Origin: Dactylorhiza incarnata
Lineage: Eukaryota > Streptophyta > Magnoliopsida > Asparagales > Orchidaceae
Assembly (NCBI GenBank): GCA_033032865.1
Contig: JAWHQI010000522.1
Location: 186,001 to 250,000 of the forward strand
Reading direction: 5' to 3'
DNA length: 64,000 nt
The notes under the pieces are model-generated. The model was not told where the DNA came from. It did no database searches and saw nothing but the letters and a program-made list of their open reading frames with translations. Below, one piece after another: positions 44,715 through 57,257 of this stretch. Numbering within the stretch: position 1 is the first letter of the stretch; each line of letters opens with the position of its first letter. A program made the position numbers and the translations under genes.

Positions 44715-46262
44715 ATGCTTGACTTAAGGTCCGGCTACTATCAGCTTAGTAGTAGGGAATGTGATATTCCAAAGTCAGCGTTCAGTACCCGCTTTGGGCA
44801 CTATGAGTTCACGGTGATGCCGTTCGGTCTGTCTAATGCACCGTCGATATTCATGGACTTTTTGAATAGGACATTCCGTGAGTATTTGAATCAATTTGTG
44901 ATCGTCTTCATCGACGACATTTTGGTATACTCTCAATCGGAAGAGGAGCATGTAGGGCATCTGCACGCCGTTCTGAGCACCTTGAGGAAGAGTCAGCTAT
45001 ATGCCAAGTTCTCCAAGTGCGAGTTTTGGCTACCGTCAGTAGCATTCCTTGGTCACGTCGTTAGTGGAGATGGAATTGCGGTTGATCCGTCGAAGATAGA
45101 AGCGATCCGAGCCTGGCCTTTGTTGAAAAACGTAGCGGAAGTCCGAAGTTTCTTAGGACTTGCCGGCTATTATAGGCGCTTTGTGGAAAACTTCTCGAGG
45201 ATTGCACTTCCTCTCACTAAGTTGACTAGGAAAGATCATAAGTTCGTTTGGTCGCCCGAGTGCGCATGAGCTTTTGAAGAACTGAAGAGTCGTCTGACCA
45301 CGGCGCCCATTCTATGCTCTCCATGTGGTACGGAAGGCTACGAAATCTATAGCGACGCCTCAGGGAGTGGGTTGGGTTGTGTCCTAGTGCAGTTCGGTAA
45401 GGTAATTGCCTACGGCTCCCGGCAGTTGAAGGTTCATGAGAGGAATTACCCGGTCCATGATTTGGAGCTAGCGGCCGTGGTATTTGCTCTTAAGCTTTGG
45501 AGGCATTATTTGTATGGCGTGAAGATCGACATCTTTATCGACCACAAGAGCCTCAAGTACTTGCTAGATCAAAGGGAGTTGAATATGCGACAGAGGAGGT
45601 GGTTGGAGTTCCTTGGGGACTACACCTTCGACATCAAATATACTCCTGGAAAGGGAAATGTAGTTGCAGACGCGTTGAGTCGTCGGGCTCCCGCTCAAGC
45701 AAATTGGATTTTGATGCACGATGAGCGTCTAATCCGTGAGCTGGAAGAAATGGAGATCATTTGCGTTGATCGAAGAGCGTCTACTTCAGCATGCTTGAAT
45801 TGGACTGAGGTTCAATACCACCTTGCCGACCGAGTTCGACAGGCATTGGAGCTGGATGAGAGCATGAAACGCTACAAAGCGGAAACCGTTGACGGGTTGA
45901 ACGCTGATTTCTCTTTCGAAGATGGCCTTATGTGGAAGAATGGCAGATTGTGCGTCCCAAACGTTGGTACTCTACGGGAGGAATTGATGTACGAGGCTCA
46001 TCATACCAAGTACTCTATCCACCCGGGGAGCACGAAAATGTACATGGTCATGAAGAAACTTTTCTGGTGGCCGGGTATGAAGAAGGACATTGCCCTCTAC
46101 GTGGCCAAGTGCAACACCTGCGCGTTGGTGAAGGTGGGATGTCAACGTCCCGGTGGTTTTTTGAAGTCCTTGCCGATTCCGGAATGGAAGTTTGACGATA
46201 TTTCGATGGATTTCGTGCACGGATTGCCGAGATCGCAGCATGAAACGACGCCATCTGGGTGA
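44715..46262 (+). pseudogene. pol: C1 reverse transcriptase, RNase H and integrase zinc region
   Basis: 44715-45269: [10 protein letters not shown] (motif A), [24 protein letters not shown] (catalytic), [29 protein letters not shown]. One TGA at 45267 interrupts; the same frame continues with [14 protein letters not shown], then [20 protein letters not shown] (RNase H), [20 protein letters not shown] and the integrase zinc region ([23 protein letters not shown]). A frameshift near 46250 moves the core into the next frame. Confidence 0.9.
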
Positions 46263-47317
46263 TCGTGGACAGACTGACAAAAGTATCGCACTTTATTCCG
46301 AACCGGAAGGATGATTCTGTAGAAAAGCTAGCGAAGCTCTGTGTCGATAGTATTGTGCGGCTGCACGGTGTCCCTCGTAGCATCGTCAGCGATCGTGACG
46401 GGCGTTTCACATCGAAAGTTTGGAGGCTTATCCATGAACTGTTGGGCACTAAATTAAAATTCAGCACGGCCTTCCACCCGCAAACGGATGGACAGACCGA
46501 GAGGACCAACAGGACTATGGAGGATATGCTCCGAATGTGCGCTCTATATTTTGGAAGGAAGTGGGAAGATCATCTCTATATGATCGAATTCGCCTACAGT
46601 AATAGCTACCAAGCCAGTATAAAGATGGCTCCTTTCGAGGCCCTCTATGGTAAGAAGTGTCGTACGCCGTTGTCTTGGGCAGAAACGGGCGATACTAAGC
46701 TATTAAAGCGAAAGGATGTTGAGGAAGCAACTTCGACGATCCGAACTATTCGAGAAAGGCTATTGATTGCCCAGGATAGGCAAGCAAAATATTACAACGC
46801 CAAGCTTAGGAACCTAGAGTTCGCCGTCGGTGACCGGGTTTACTTGAAGATCAAACCGTTCAAAGGGGTATCAAGGATCCGACGCTTGAAAAAGCTCAGT
46901 CCAAGGTACTTAGGACCGTTTGAGATTGTGGAACGTGTTGGTGATGCGGCTTATCGGCTTGCACTATCTGCAGAGCTGAGCGGTCTGCACGACGTGTTTC
47001 ACATTTCAGTTCTGAGGAAGGCAGTGCAAGAGCCTACTCATATTGTTGCGGTCGGCAAAGTGTCGGTGGATAGTGGGTTGTCGACGAAAGTCAGACCCTT
47101 ACGCATCGAGGATACCGAGGTAAAGCAGTTGCGGAGCAAGTCCATTCGGATGGTAAAGGTCCGGTGGGATAATTGCGGCCGAGAGGAGCTAACTTGGGAG
47201 AGAGAGCAAGCGATGCTTGCGGAGTACCCCGAGCTGTTTCCCTCAGGTAAATTTTCTTTAAAAACTGTAATTTCCTGCTATTACTGTTTTCGAAATTTCG
47301 GGATGAAATTCTTTTAA
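46259..47317 (+). pseudogene. pol: C1 integrase core and chromodomain
   Basis: Core motifs [25 protein letters not shown] (Asp) and [15 protein letters not shown] (Glu) are intact; the first Asp ([12 protein letters not shown]) is in the preceding frame. [16 protein letters not shown] post-core segment, then FHISVLRKA. The C-terminal [28 protein letters not shown] is a chromodomain of the type carried by Tekay/Del chromoviruses, which directs integration to modified chromatin. Confidence 0.9.
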
Positions 47318-47329
47318 GGGGGGTGGAGT

Positions 47330-49509
47330 TATAACACCCCAAAGATCGTGGTTCAGCGAGGTAGGCGAAATGGTAGTGTTGCGCTCGGGATAGGCTCAAG
47401 ATTCCAGATCAGGTCAATGCGCACGACCATTGTCCTCTTCGCGCACGACCAGTGATCGTGCGCAACCCGCAAAGAATCGGAGTTCTGTCTCGGCTTATGC
47501 GCACGACCATTGTCCTCTTCGCGCACGACCAGTGATCGTGCGCCAGCGATCGTGCGTTAATTCAGAAGAGAATCGAGTTCTGTCTCGGACAGTGCGCATG
47601 ACCATTTCCCTCTTCGCGCACGACCAGTGATCGTGCGCCAGCGATCGTGCGCCCTGTTTATTCTGTTCCGCGATTTTGAGCGGAGAAGAAGATCGGACCG
47701 TCCAAATCTTTTGGGATTTGATCCAACGGCTAGGTTTAGTTGCGGGAGACCTTTAAGGCTGATGAGAGGGGGTTAAACCTCATATTCTCTAAGCCATTCT
47801 CTCTCCAAACCCTAGAGAAAGAAGGAGGAGCCAAGGAAGAAGAAGGGAGATTCCGCCATTGACGGAGCTCCGGAGCTCCGTTTCGCGAACCGTTTCCAGA
47901 TCTGGAGAGTGCAGCCCGGTGCGGTCATTTCCCTCCGTCTAGAATCTCGGATCCATGGCGAAAAAGAACGCTCCTAGGGTAACGATTTCTTCTCCCGTTG
48001 TTTGGACTTGTCTTTTGTCCTCTCCTTCATTTCTCTATGCTTGCATGAGGAATCCCTTTCACCAAATGGGTGAAGTGTAGGATTTCCTCAAGTTCTTCGG
48101 AACTCCGGGTCGATTGTGTCCGTCCCCGGCATATTGCATGTAGAAAATCCGGTAGTCGTGCAGATTTAGGCATTGTGTGTGAAGCCTATTCGTGGCCGTG
48201 AGCCCGAATCGGTGATGCTTGTTTTGCGACGTTGCATTTAGGTTAAGCCTAGAATGCGTGCCGGAGAATGACTCTGTGATATATGCGATAGTATTGCGGG
48301 ATTTAAGCGTAGGAATCTTGTGAAGATCCTAACGGAAGCCCCATGCTTTGCGAGTGGTTGAATGCAAACCTTCACCACTAGAATTGTTGAGGAGTGGTCT
48401 TGTACCTCCTTTTTGGTTACGTATAAAGCCCTAACGATCCCTCATGCCCTCCGGCCGAAAGGCGGAGTCGGGTCTTGAGTCGTTACAAAGTAAACTTTTA
48501 AGGCTTGGGTGTTGTAACTTATGTTTTGTGTAGCACTAGCGAGTGCTAAACCCTTACGGGCCGAGGTGATGTCATACCCGCATCGTGTGTTCAATCGATG
48601 ACAAGAGCACGGGAATTGGCTGAACTGAACGCGTTTCCAGGCGTGGCGGTAGGGGGATTTATCTCTTGTAAACCCGAACGACCTTGGGAGAGGTTGGGAA
48701 GGGCGTCTTGCCTAGACCGACCAAAAGCTCTTTTCTATCTAGAGTTTCCAGACTCATGATGGTTTTGGTGCTCGGGAAGAAGTACCTTTGGTGCATGCCT
48801 TGTGAGCATGGAGCGTGCGGTTGTGTGTACCCACGTTTGTGATGAATTGATGTTGTTAGCCTCATGCGGTTGTTTAGGCGGTTGTGGGAACCTTCGGGTG
48901 AACCCAACCAACATCATGTGCATACCTAGGTTCCTTTCTTTTGATGCTCAACCTAGAAGATTGATTGTGCTTGAAACCTCACCTTGTGTAGTTGCACTTT
49001 CTTTATATTAGTACTTGTGCTAGTATGGCTTGCTTGCAGGGTAGAATCTCCGCCACCCCGGGAAAGGGGTGGGGTCGTTATAATTTGGTCAGCTTTGCTG
49101 ACCGTTACCTTGTTTGCCACCGCTTGGTGGAATGTTCTTATGCAGGTGCAGGTGAGACTAGCGTAAAATAGCGGGCGGTGGCCCTTATGCTGAGTTGGCC
49201 CTCGAAGGCCAGCCTCTTTTCTGTTTTCCTTGTATTGCCGTCCTGCGTGCCGATGTATGTTTGGAGTTTTTATCACATTTGGTAAATGTAAGGCCTTAAG
49301 GCCGTAACTCTATATTTTGGTTTCATTCCTATGATAGTGGACAGTTCTAATTGAAATGGTTTAATTAATGCTTCCGCTTACGTTTTGTACTCTCGTTTAG
49401 TTGTTACTTTTCTGGTTATCACCTTTTAACTCCTAGCTAGTGTGGTTTGTATGGCGTGGGATCCCGGCCGGACCTGCTGTTATACTCTTCGTATTGGCAG
49501 GGTGTTACA
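47330..49509 (+). mobile_element. C1 3' LTR (2,180 bp)
   Basis: Colinear with the 5' LTR. The first dinucleotide is TA instead of TG (tataacacccc), a single transition at the terminus. It ends GGGTGTTACA. It is 14 bp shorter than the 5' LTR because of one missing box in the 95-bp array. The tract before it (ttaaggggggtgg, 47313-47325) is the polypurine tract. Confidence 0.93.
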
Positions 49510-50800
49510 ATTAGGGTGGAGTTTCCCAACCGTCATTGACCTCCCCGTAGCGTTGACCTTTTTGAGAACCAGATCTCCCTTAACAAACTGTTGAATCCTA
49601 ATATGCTTATGGAAATACTTTGCCATTCTACGCTTGTTTTCTTCCTAGCGAATGGTTGCCAGGTCGCGGAGTTCTTCCACGAGGTCATGTGAGAGTTTCT
49701 ATTCTTTCTCATTATCCACCCTCCACTCGTTATCTCCTTCCCCGCGATGATGACTCATGGGGACCTCACATCGAATTCCATCGGTAAGACAGCCTCAGAA
49801 ACATGAGAGAGTTTAAAAGGGGTTCCTCTCTTGGCTATGTTGGGTGTGGTTCTCAAGGCCAAAGGACTGAGGGAAGCTGCTCCAACTAGTTACCATTCAA
49901 GTTTTCCATATTTTTCTTCAACAAATTCATGATAGTTTTGTTCGCGGCCTCCACCTGCCCGTTTCTCCTGGGTGATGGACGGGCGTGAAGCGGAGGTCAA
50001 TGCCCAACTGGCTGCAATAGCTAGTTAGTTCTTCACTAGAAAAATACGATCTGTTATTGGTGGCGATGTCCAGGGGCTGCCCGCACCAACAAATTATTTC
50101 TCTCCATATGAAATTTCTAATTACCTTCGTGGTTGTCTTGGCCAGTTCTTTGACCTCCACTCACTTGGATAAATAGTCAATCATGACCAGAAGAAACTTC
50201 ATCTGTCTGCTGTCCTGGGGAAAGGGTCTACTAGGTCTATCCCTCAAATTATAATGGGCCACGGTGTAGTGATTGTCCCGAGTCTTTATGCCAGTATGAG
50301 CTGGAGTGGTGCAAAGAGCTGACACTTCTGACACTTCCTTGCATACTCTACCGCATCCCTGCCAATCGTCACCCAGAAGTAGCCCTGCTGCAACACCCTT
50401 TTCTCCAAGGCCCGACTCCCAGAGTGAATTTCCTCCAGGTCTCTAAGGACCTCTTCCTCGGTGACACACCTTGCCAGGAGTCCCGATAAGGTTTTCTGGT
50501 ATAGGTTCTTGCCATGACGAAGGTAGTAGGAAGACATTTACCAGAACCACCTCTTTCCTGAAACCCCATCAGGGAACTTGCTAGAGGTCAGGAAAATGAT
50601 GAAGGGGTCCATCCACGAAGGTCGTCGGTCGATGTCCATCAGCTCACCCTCTTCAATTGATGGCCAAAATAATTCTATCATCGTTCCTCCCGCACGAGGG
50701 CCATACTTTGAGAGGAGGTCTCCTTGAGTGTTCTCCTCCCTCGGTACCTGCTGAATGGAAAATGTGGAGAACAAGCTAATCAGACCCTTAACCTTTGTCA
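49510..50800 (-). pseudogene. pol: T1 integrase
   Basis: - strand frames 50537-50286 carry the zinc-binding region (HSGSRALEKRVLQQGYFW, ARKCQKCQLF). 50160-49927 carries part of the core (WCGQPLDIATNNRSYFSSEEL, LGIDLRFTPVHHPGETG). The catalytic Asp of the T-D-N motif is replaced (ATNNR). 49900-49510 holds the rest with TPFKLSHVSEAVLPMEFDVR, in broken frames, up to the chromovirus junction. Confidence 0.78.
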
Positions 50801-51850
50801 GCTACCGCTGGAGAGTCTATTCCCTTGTCTCAAATTCTCCATTGATTTGGTATGCTACCACCATGGAATCAGTCAAGACATTCACATCCTGAATCCCTAA
50901 CTCCTTTTCCAGGTGAATGCCTGCTACTACGTCCACATACACGACTTAATTGTTAGTGACAGTGAAGCAGATATCAATTTCCTATTCAATCTTCATCCCC
51001 CGATGACTGACTAAAACCACTCCCCTCCCAGGGAGTACCTTACAGATGTCCATCAATGAACATCCACTAAGCCACGTACTTAAGAGATTTGGACTCTTCC
51101 ACCTCAACCACGTACTCTGCCAGGAAGCCAGCCACAGTCTGTGCCTTTATTGACAGTTAAGGGACAAATGAGATCTCAAACTCAGTCAGCTTCACCGACC
51201 ACTTCGCTAACCTTCCTGAGTGCTCCACCCCTTCTATGATGTTGTGAAGGGGGTGATCGGTAAACACCTTGATCATGTTCACCTAAAAATATGGTTGGAG
51301 CTTCCCAGGCAAAATAATTAGGGCGAGAGCCAACTTCTCCAGGAAGGGATACCTGAGCTCTGCATTCTTCAGGACCCAACAGACATAGTAGATGGGTAAT
51401 TGCTTCTTCCCTTCCTCTCGGACTAGGACCGAGCTTACCTCCTTGGCTCCTTCCCCGAGGTAGAGAGATAGGTCCTCTCCTTCTCTTGTCCCTTAGAGTA
51501 GCAGGACCTACGCGAGTTGTTTATTCAATGCCCAGAAGGCTTCCTCACACTCCCGCGACCACTCAAACTATTGATTCCCTCACAAGACTTTGAAGAAGTG
51601 CGAGCATTTCTCCCATGCCCATGAGAGGAACCTACGCAACCATGCCAGCTTCCTCGTCAAACGATGGACCTCCTTGGCACTTCTGGGTGACTCCAAATCC
51701 AATATTTCTTTTCTTTGTTTGGGTTGGGCTCTACCTCCGCTGTCGTGAGGAGACTATAAAGGAATTTCCCCTTATTGGCTCCGAAAACACACTTTGAGTC
51801 GTTGAGCCTCATCTTAAACATTTGAAGGGTGGCGAAGTTCTCTGCCAAGT
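50801..51850 (-). pseudogene. pol: T1 RNase H and RT C-terminus, decayed
   Basis: Interrupted frames on the - strand: 51848-51657 (FATLQMFKMRLNDSKCVFGA) is the RT thumb. The region 51610-50950 has recognisable gypsy connection/RNase H wording (ALNKQLA-type block near 51510, YVDVVAGIHLE near 50930) with many stops. No independent gene. Confidence 0.6.
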
Positions 51851-52545
51851 ACTAGAGATGAGACCCAACATCCTTGCTCTTCACCATCAGATCATCAACA
51901 TTTACCTCCACGTTTCTCCCCTTCTTCTACCTGAAGACTCTCTCCATCATCCTTTGGTAAGTTGCCCCTGCATTTCTCAACCAAAAGGGAATCATTGTAT
52001 AACAATAACACCCATTGCCCGTGATGAATGAGACGCCCATGAAATTAGACGGGTGCATTCAGATCTGATGATAACCTGAAAAAGCATCCAAAAAACTCAT
52101 CACAGGGAAACCAATGCTTGAATCTACCAGTGCATCGATTCGAGGCAAGAGATAAAAATCCTTGGGGCATGCTTTATTCAAAAGTGAAATGTCCACACAC
52201 ATCCTCCACCTCCCATCACTCTTTTTAACCATTACAACATTGGAGACCCAGCCTGGTACTGGATCTCTCACACAAAATTTGCCTCCAACAGCTTCCTGAC
52301 ATCCTCCTGATGGGTCCGGCCAGAGTGGTTGCCACGACCCTTTTATTCTAGGGGATAGGGCGGGCACTTGAGTTGAGGTTGAGGCAATGACACAACACAT
52401 CTGTGTAGATTCTTGGATTGTCCGTGAAACTCCAAGTGAAGATGTCCATGTTCTGTTGAATGCACTCCCAGACCCTCTCCTTGTCCTCCTTGCTTAGCCT
52501 CTCGCTGACGTGCACTTTCTTTGGCCTCACACCCCAAGTGATGAT
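51851..52545 (-). pseudogene. pol: T1 reverse transcriptase
   Basis: The - strand frame 52400-52059 contains SNVVMVKKSDGRWRMCVDIS, LNKACPKDFYLLPRIDALVD and SFLDAFSGYHQI (motif A Asp present), then a stop. Downstream the catalytic motif near 51900 reads NVDDLMVKS, with Asn replacing the usual Tyr before VDD. The upstream part (52537-52343) is the RT N-terminal linker. Wording fits the Tat lineage. Confidence 0.8.
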
Positions 52546-53140
52546 TTCATTTTCCTCTACCTCCTATGCCGAGTTCATCATGGCCCTGTCCTCCACCGCC
52601 TTGTCAACCTCTTCCGCCCCCTCCTTCCATGAGATGGTGTTGACCACCATGACCTAGCACTGCTGAGCCACCCTGGTGTCTCCCTTGACCCAGATCTAGA
52701 ATCCTCCGATATTGTACTTTAAGCACTAATGTTAAGAGGAAGGCATGCACTGGAAGGAACTGATGAGGGGTCACCCAAAGATAGCATTGTAGCTGCTCGG
52801 GTATCCATGATGATGAATCGGGAGTTCTTTGATGTTCCTCCCAAAGTCACGAGGAGTTTAGTCCCTTATTCCACTTCCTTCCTCTCCCTGAAACATCCAA
52901 AGAGAGGGCCATCCGAGGCCATCTCCTTATTCGCCTCTACCTTCATCTCATCGAAGGCCTTCTTGAAAATCACATTCACAGAGCTCCTATTGTCTAACAA
53001 GATTCTGAAAACTGTGAAGTTCTCGATGGTCGTCTGAATTACCAACGCATCGTAGAAAGGGTCCTCATGATCCGGCATGTACTTTGCCGAGAACGTTATC
53101 TTCTCCTTTTTGTGTGAAATTTGGGTGGTCAAAGCAACAC
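52546..53140 (-). pseudogene. T1 aspartic protease
   Basis: The - strand frame 53132-52866 reads KITFSAKYMPDHEDPFYDALVI, then RILLDNRSSVNVIFKKAF. This is the gypsy protease, whose active site is normally Asp-Thr/Ser-Gly-Ser; here it reads D-N-R-S-S, so the catalytic triad is damaged. It follows gag and precedes RT in the order expected for Ty3/gypsy. Confidence 0.78.
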
Positions 53141-53705
53141 TCCAATGGTATATTGCATGAAGGCGCCCCTAGCAGGTGGCCTCAATCCTACCTCCCATGG
53201 ATCAAGCCAATCCCACCTCGGGTTCCCACGTCAACCCAGTCCTCACATTGGTCTTCCACCTCCGCTCCTTCTCCTTATCCTCCATTCCCTGATAATATTG
53301 TTGTTGTGGATGCTGCCCCATCGGGTTTCTTCTCCCTTCCCCGACATCTAAGAATTCTAGGAAGGTGGCTATTGCAAGACCTTCCTCCAAGTGGAAGTCA
53401 CAGTAGGGCAAATCCTCCCTTCCTCTTCCTTCCCCTCCGGGGAGGTTCCTTATTTTTGTTATTCCACCTCGTCTGATCTCCATGGCTTGCTGGGGTGGGG
53501 TTGGAATGGCCTCGAACCTGGTTGCCACCCTGGAGGGTTGAACCGTTCATGCCCCGACTGAAAGTTTCCATCACCCTAGAAGGGCCCTACGCCCTGGGCA
53601 AACCACCTTCCCTGACCTAGATAAGGTCCTCTCGGTGGCCTCCAGATAGGCCGATTGATCTGTGGCTGAAACCTCCACCCGAGCTCCAGCCCCCCCCCCC
53701 CCAGG
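53141..53705 (-). pseudogene. gag: T1 gag C-terminal part, truncated
   Basis: - strand frame 53528-53202 contains LPYCDFHLEEG, a remnant of the Tat gag knuckle-like region, flanked by Pro/Gln/Arg-rich sequence with frameshifts. At about 53689-53702 a C run precedes the junction at 53705/53706, where another gypsy LTR begins. The gag N-terminus is not seen in the window. Confidence 0.6.
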
Positions 53706-56570
53706 TGTAAGACCCCATTTTTTCGCTACAAAATCGGGTCTTATGCCTAGAACCGCCACTTTGCGGTGACACCAACACTCGGGAAGGTCGCCACTACAAA
53801 ATGCCGATCCTGCCGGCCATATCGATCACATAAGAAGAAAAGTACATATGAACCAAAAATGAGCTCAAGTCCACATCACATAATATATAAATTATAATGA
53901 AAAGAGGTCCACATATAATAACTGAAATAAAAGGTAGCAATATAAAGTGCTCATGCCCAGTACATCATGTCCTCACTACAAATCACTCGCGGAAGCAAAT
54001 CTAATGATAAACACTCACAGATCCGGAAACTGGTGCTCCCGTCCTAGAGTGTCCCACCTCCATCTGTACCGTCCTTTGGTGGTGCCGCATCTCCTCGGTC
54101 CTCTTAAATGATATGGTCCACCGACCATTATTCAAAAAGACTAAGACACATTTCCCCCCCCCCCCCCATCTATCCCCTAGTGGCCCTAGGCACCATGCGT
54201 GAGGATGAAGTGGAGGACAGCAAGGGGTATAAAACAAAGTAGGTGACATAACTTAGCTACAGGAGTATCTATCACTACACAGGTGTTTATATATATGAAG
54301 CAGTAAATAAAGCAAGGTAAGGAACAAGTAAAGTATGCAAGTAAAGACAAGTATAGAATAGAAAAGTAACCATTGATTTATAGGAATGCCCATACAAGTT
54401 TAGCAATGCCTATCGTATAAAAAGTTCGATAACCAATTTATACGATAGGGGTAGGGGTTGAATGCAATGCTTATGCTATGACATGTAGTTATGTTGGGTA
54501 ATGTTATGATCACACAAGTGCAACTCACACACCTCGACTCTATGCGCTCAGACCTTTAGTTCCCCCTTTTTGGAGCTAGCAAAACTCTTAGTATACCCCT
54601 GTAGTGGCAAACGGAAGCGGTGGGTTGGGCCTCGCCCACATTTAGGTTGGTATTCACACTACCTAACCTAGACCTATCGTACACCTCAACGTGAAGAACA
54701 CTGTGGAGTGACTGCGTACTCTTATTGGATGGTCCACCAGACTTTTCTTGTCTAAGTGCAAATCCACACTTGCCGAGTCTGCATATCGACGTCGGTGTGA
54801 ACGAACATCAATACTGAAGACCCACCACTTTATGCACATGCAATATGATTAGTTTACATCTCCGAGCCATAAGCTCCCCAGGCTAACCTGCCCGTCACTA
54901 TAACCTTCCGAGCCACCGGCTCGCCGGACCAACTCGTCTGTACCTACAACCACCGAGCCTACTGCTCGTAAGGCCAAACAAACTAACCACCCATTGCAGC
55001 GAGGTGTGGGTGAGTGTATTATTGAGTTAATCATGCATGCATAACAAACTATTCCTACAGTTTTTGGTTAACCATCGACTTCCCGAGGACTACCCTATGA
55101 TGGGCTCGCAGCGATACTAGGAGCTATGATGGGCTGAACCCCAAAACTCCCTTTCAAAGGTGCTTATTCTTATTGGTGTCTACCCATGACCCGACCACTA
55201 TTAATATTACACTTACTAACGCTAAGTGTGTTTTAGTTCACTCCAAGGGAATGACGATCTTTCGTCGATCCCAAGCACACTCTTGCCTCCTAGTCAACCA
55301 GGCATCTCACTCCTACTTTCCATTAGTGACCCATCCCAAATCCAACCTGTCTGGGTGCACCAACTTCCTTGATACCCCATGTAAAACCTACAGGTTTATC
55401 CTTATTCAGCCTTTTCACTATACGCAGACCACTTGAACTATATAAGGTGCTTGAGAGAAGGTACTCCAAATAATCATCCAAATGACCCAAAATTATTATT
55501 GGGAGTGTGTAATGACATCTTAAGATGATCTCCAGAAATTTATAATTTTCCTAATTTATTTGTCATTTATTATAATTTCCTCAAAATCAGGGAACCAATG
55601 ACTTTGAACACCAAGTATGGTTTTCTGATAGGCTATGGCCATAATAAAATTTGTGCAACTATATATCATTGAAATAATAGCCACATATAAAATTCATAAA
55701 TTTCCAAAAAGGTTTTGACCTCCAAATAAAATATTGACTAATTTATAGAAATCAAAGATTAATAAAGAAAGTACCAAAAATCCTCATTCCAAAATTATAA
55801 GAAAATTATAAGATGTCTAGAGTGATCAGAACAGTTCACTGGTTGAGTTTCATAATTTTCAGATTCATTTGACCACCTAAATCCTTTATTTAAATAAACA
55901 AATCATATAGCACTTTGTGAAGAGAAACGTATAAAAATTCCTCCAAGAATTATACTAAAATTTACAGATCATATACTTGCCCTAAAAAGTACTCTGACCA
56001 AGTTTCATGATTTCCAGTGAGTATTAAATCCATAATTAATTTTCTTACAACTAGGGCCAATATTGGGGTTATGAATAAAGTACTATATATCAATACAAAA
56101 TTCATAACAAAATTATTAGAGAATAATATCACTAGTATGAACTTACTGCCAAAATTTCAAGAACATTCAAGGTAATGTGCTTATGTAAATTCGTAATATA
56201 AGAAATTGCCCTAATTGGTTCTTAATTAATTCAGAGGGGTTAAATGTTCTTAAAAATTCCAAATAAATTATCCAGGGCATAATAGCACCCTATAAAACTA
56301 CCTACCAAGTTTCAAGTCATTTCGATGACATATGACCATATGTCCTTCAATCGGTTCAATATACAGCCCTACGGTTTGAACCAGGGTTCTTTGGACACAT
56401 CCCCCCAAACAACCCAAAACCACTTGTGGGGGTATTTAATGTGACATCAAGTCAGTGGTCAAAGTTTCACAACATTTGGATGAGGGTTGATCTCCCAAAT
56501 CTATCAAGTGCACTTTTGATCTAATATACCATAGTTTGGCCAAGTTTGGGTTACTTAATTACCCAACCAA
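53706..56570. mobile_element. Long gypsy-type LTR G2, left part
   Basis: Begins TGTAAGACCCC, directly after truncated T1 gag, matching the TGTAA.ACCC border class of C1. Contains ccgagccaccggctcg inverted boxes (54860-54975) and C runs (54150-54166). A long AT-rich stretch (55480-56500) has loosely repeated phrases of the type agtttcatgatttcca / caagtttcaagtcattt. No coding frame. It continues at 63192 after a copia insertion and runs off the window; orientation was not determined. Confidence 0.55.
54860..54975. repeat. CGAGCC-GGCTCG inverted-repeat boxes in LTR G2
   Basis: Three boxes about 45-50 bp apart: ccgagccataagctccc (54860), ccgagccaccggctcgccgg (54908), ccgagcctactgctcg (54953). 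The middle one has perfect 6-bp arms around a 3-base loop. Confidence 0.75.
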
Positions 56571-56604
56571 TGTTGAAAATATTGAAGTGGGAGGTTTTTG
56601 GGAG

Positions 56605-57200
56605 TTAGCGGTCTGGGGGGGAGACCGCGCGGTCTGTTCTGACCGCACGGTATTGCGGTCTCCTCTGGCGGTCTAACATTTCTGGTCTAGCCGCGGGCTA
56701 TTCGGCGTGACCGCCGGTCTGTGTTCAAGGTGCTGAGGTAAGGCCGCGTGGTCTGGTCTGTGACCGCATAGCGGGCTGTCTACCTCAAGGCTGTGCCGGT
56801 ATGGTGTGACCGCACAGGTTGTTTTAAGGTTCCAAAAGCCTGTTTATGGCTGTCCGGGTTCCTTGTGGTGCGCGCGGACTAAGGTTGTCTTAGTCGCGCG
56901 GTCTCTGGTTTGTGTTCGCATGGCTTGTCCTTCGGCGATTAGCTTGCATATGCGGTCACTGGTGGTTGGTCGACTTGGCGGGCTGTGCCCTAGTCGGTGT
57001 GGTCTGTTCGTGGTCTCAGGAGGAGGCTGACAGGCGAACAGGATGTGTTTGCGGTCTTATTGGCAAACACTGGTGGTGGGCGGCTTCATTGTGGGAGTGG
57101 CGATCTCTCGCGGTCTGTTATTGAAGTCGGCGATCTCACCTAAGCAGGAGGATCTGTTGCTGATCGCGCGGGTTGACCAATCCTGGTCGCGCGATCTGGA
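56605..57200. repeat. GCGGTC-GACCGC inverted-repeat boxes in K1 U3
   Basis: More than 15 half-sites gcggtct / gaccgc / gcgcggtc on both strands, irregularly spaced; the best full box is agaccgcgcggtct (14-bp palindrome). The same array recurs in the 3' LTR at 61995-62590. Confidence 0.88.
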
Positions 57201-57249
57201 GGGTGGTGATCCTATCTCATAGGGTGGTGACTGGATCAGGTCGCTTGCC

Positions 57250-57257
57250 TATAAATA
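57250..57257 (+). promoter_or_regulatory. K1 TATA box
   Basis: tataaata in gcctataaataggagcc. The 3' LTR copy (about 62639) reads tataaatt, a one-base change. Confidence 0.7.

Larger units (their letters stand above)
40692..49509 (+). mobile_element. Chromovirus C1 (Ty3/gypsy, Tekay-like), structurally complete
   Basis: LTRs 40692-42885 and 47330-49509 enclose gag and pol. Perfect 5-bp target duplication ATTAG (40687-40691 and 49510-49514). It is inserted in T1 integrase. LTRs differ at about 25 positions by eye (about 1%) plus one 14-bp indel, making it the youngest datable insertion here. Pol is damaged, so it probably moved using proteins from another copy or decayed after insertion. Confidence 0.95.

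Noticed and set aside
53121..53476. + strand Pro/Ser-rich frames
   Set aside because: Antisense of T1 gag/protease, which reads sensibly on the - strand.
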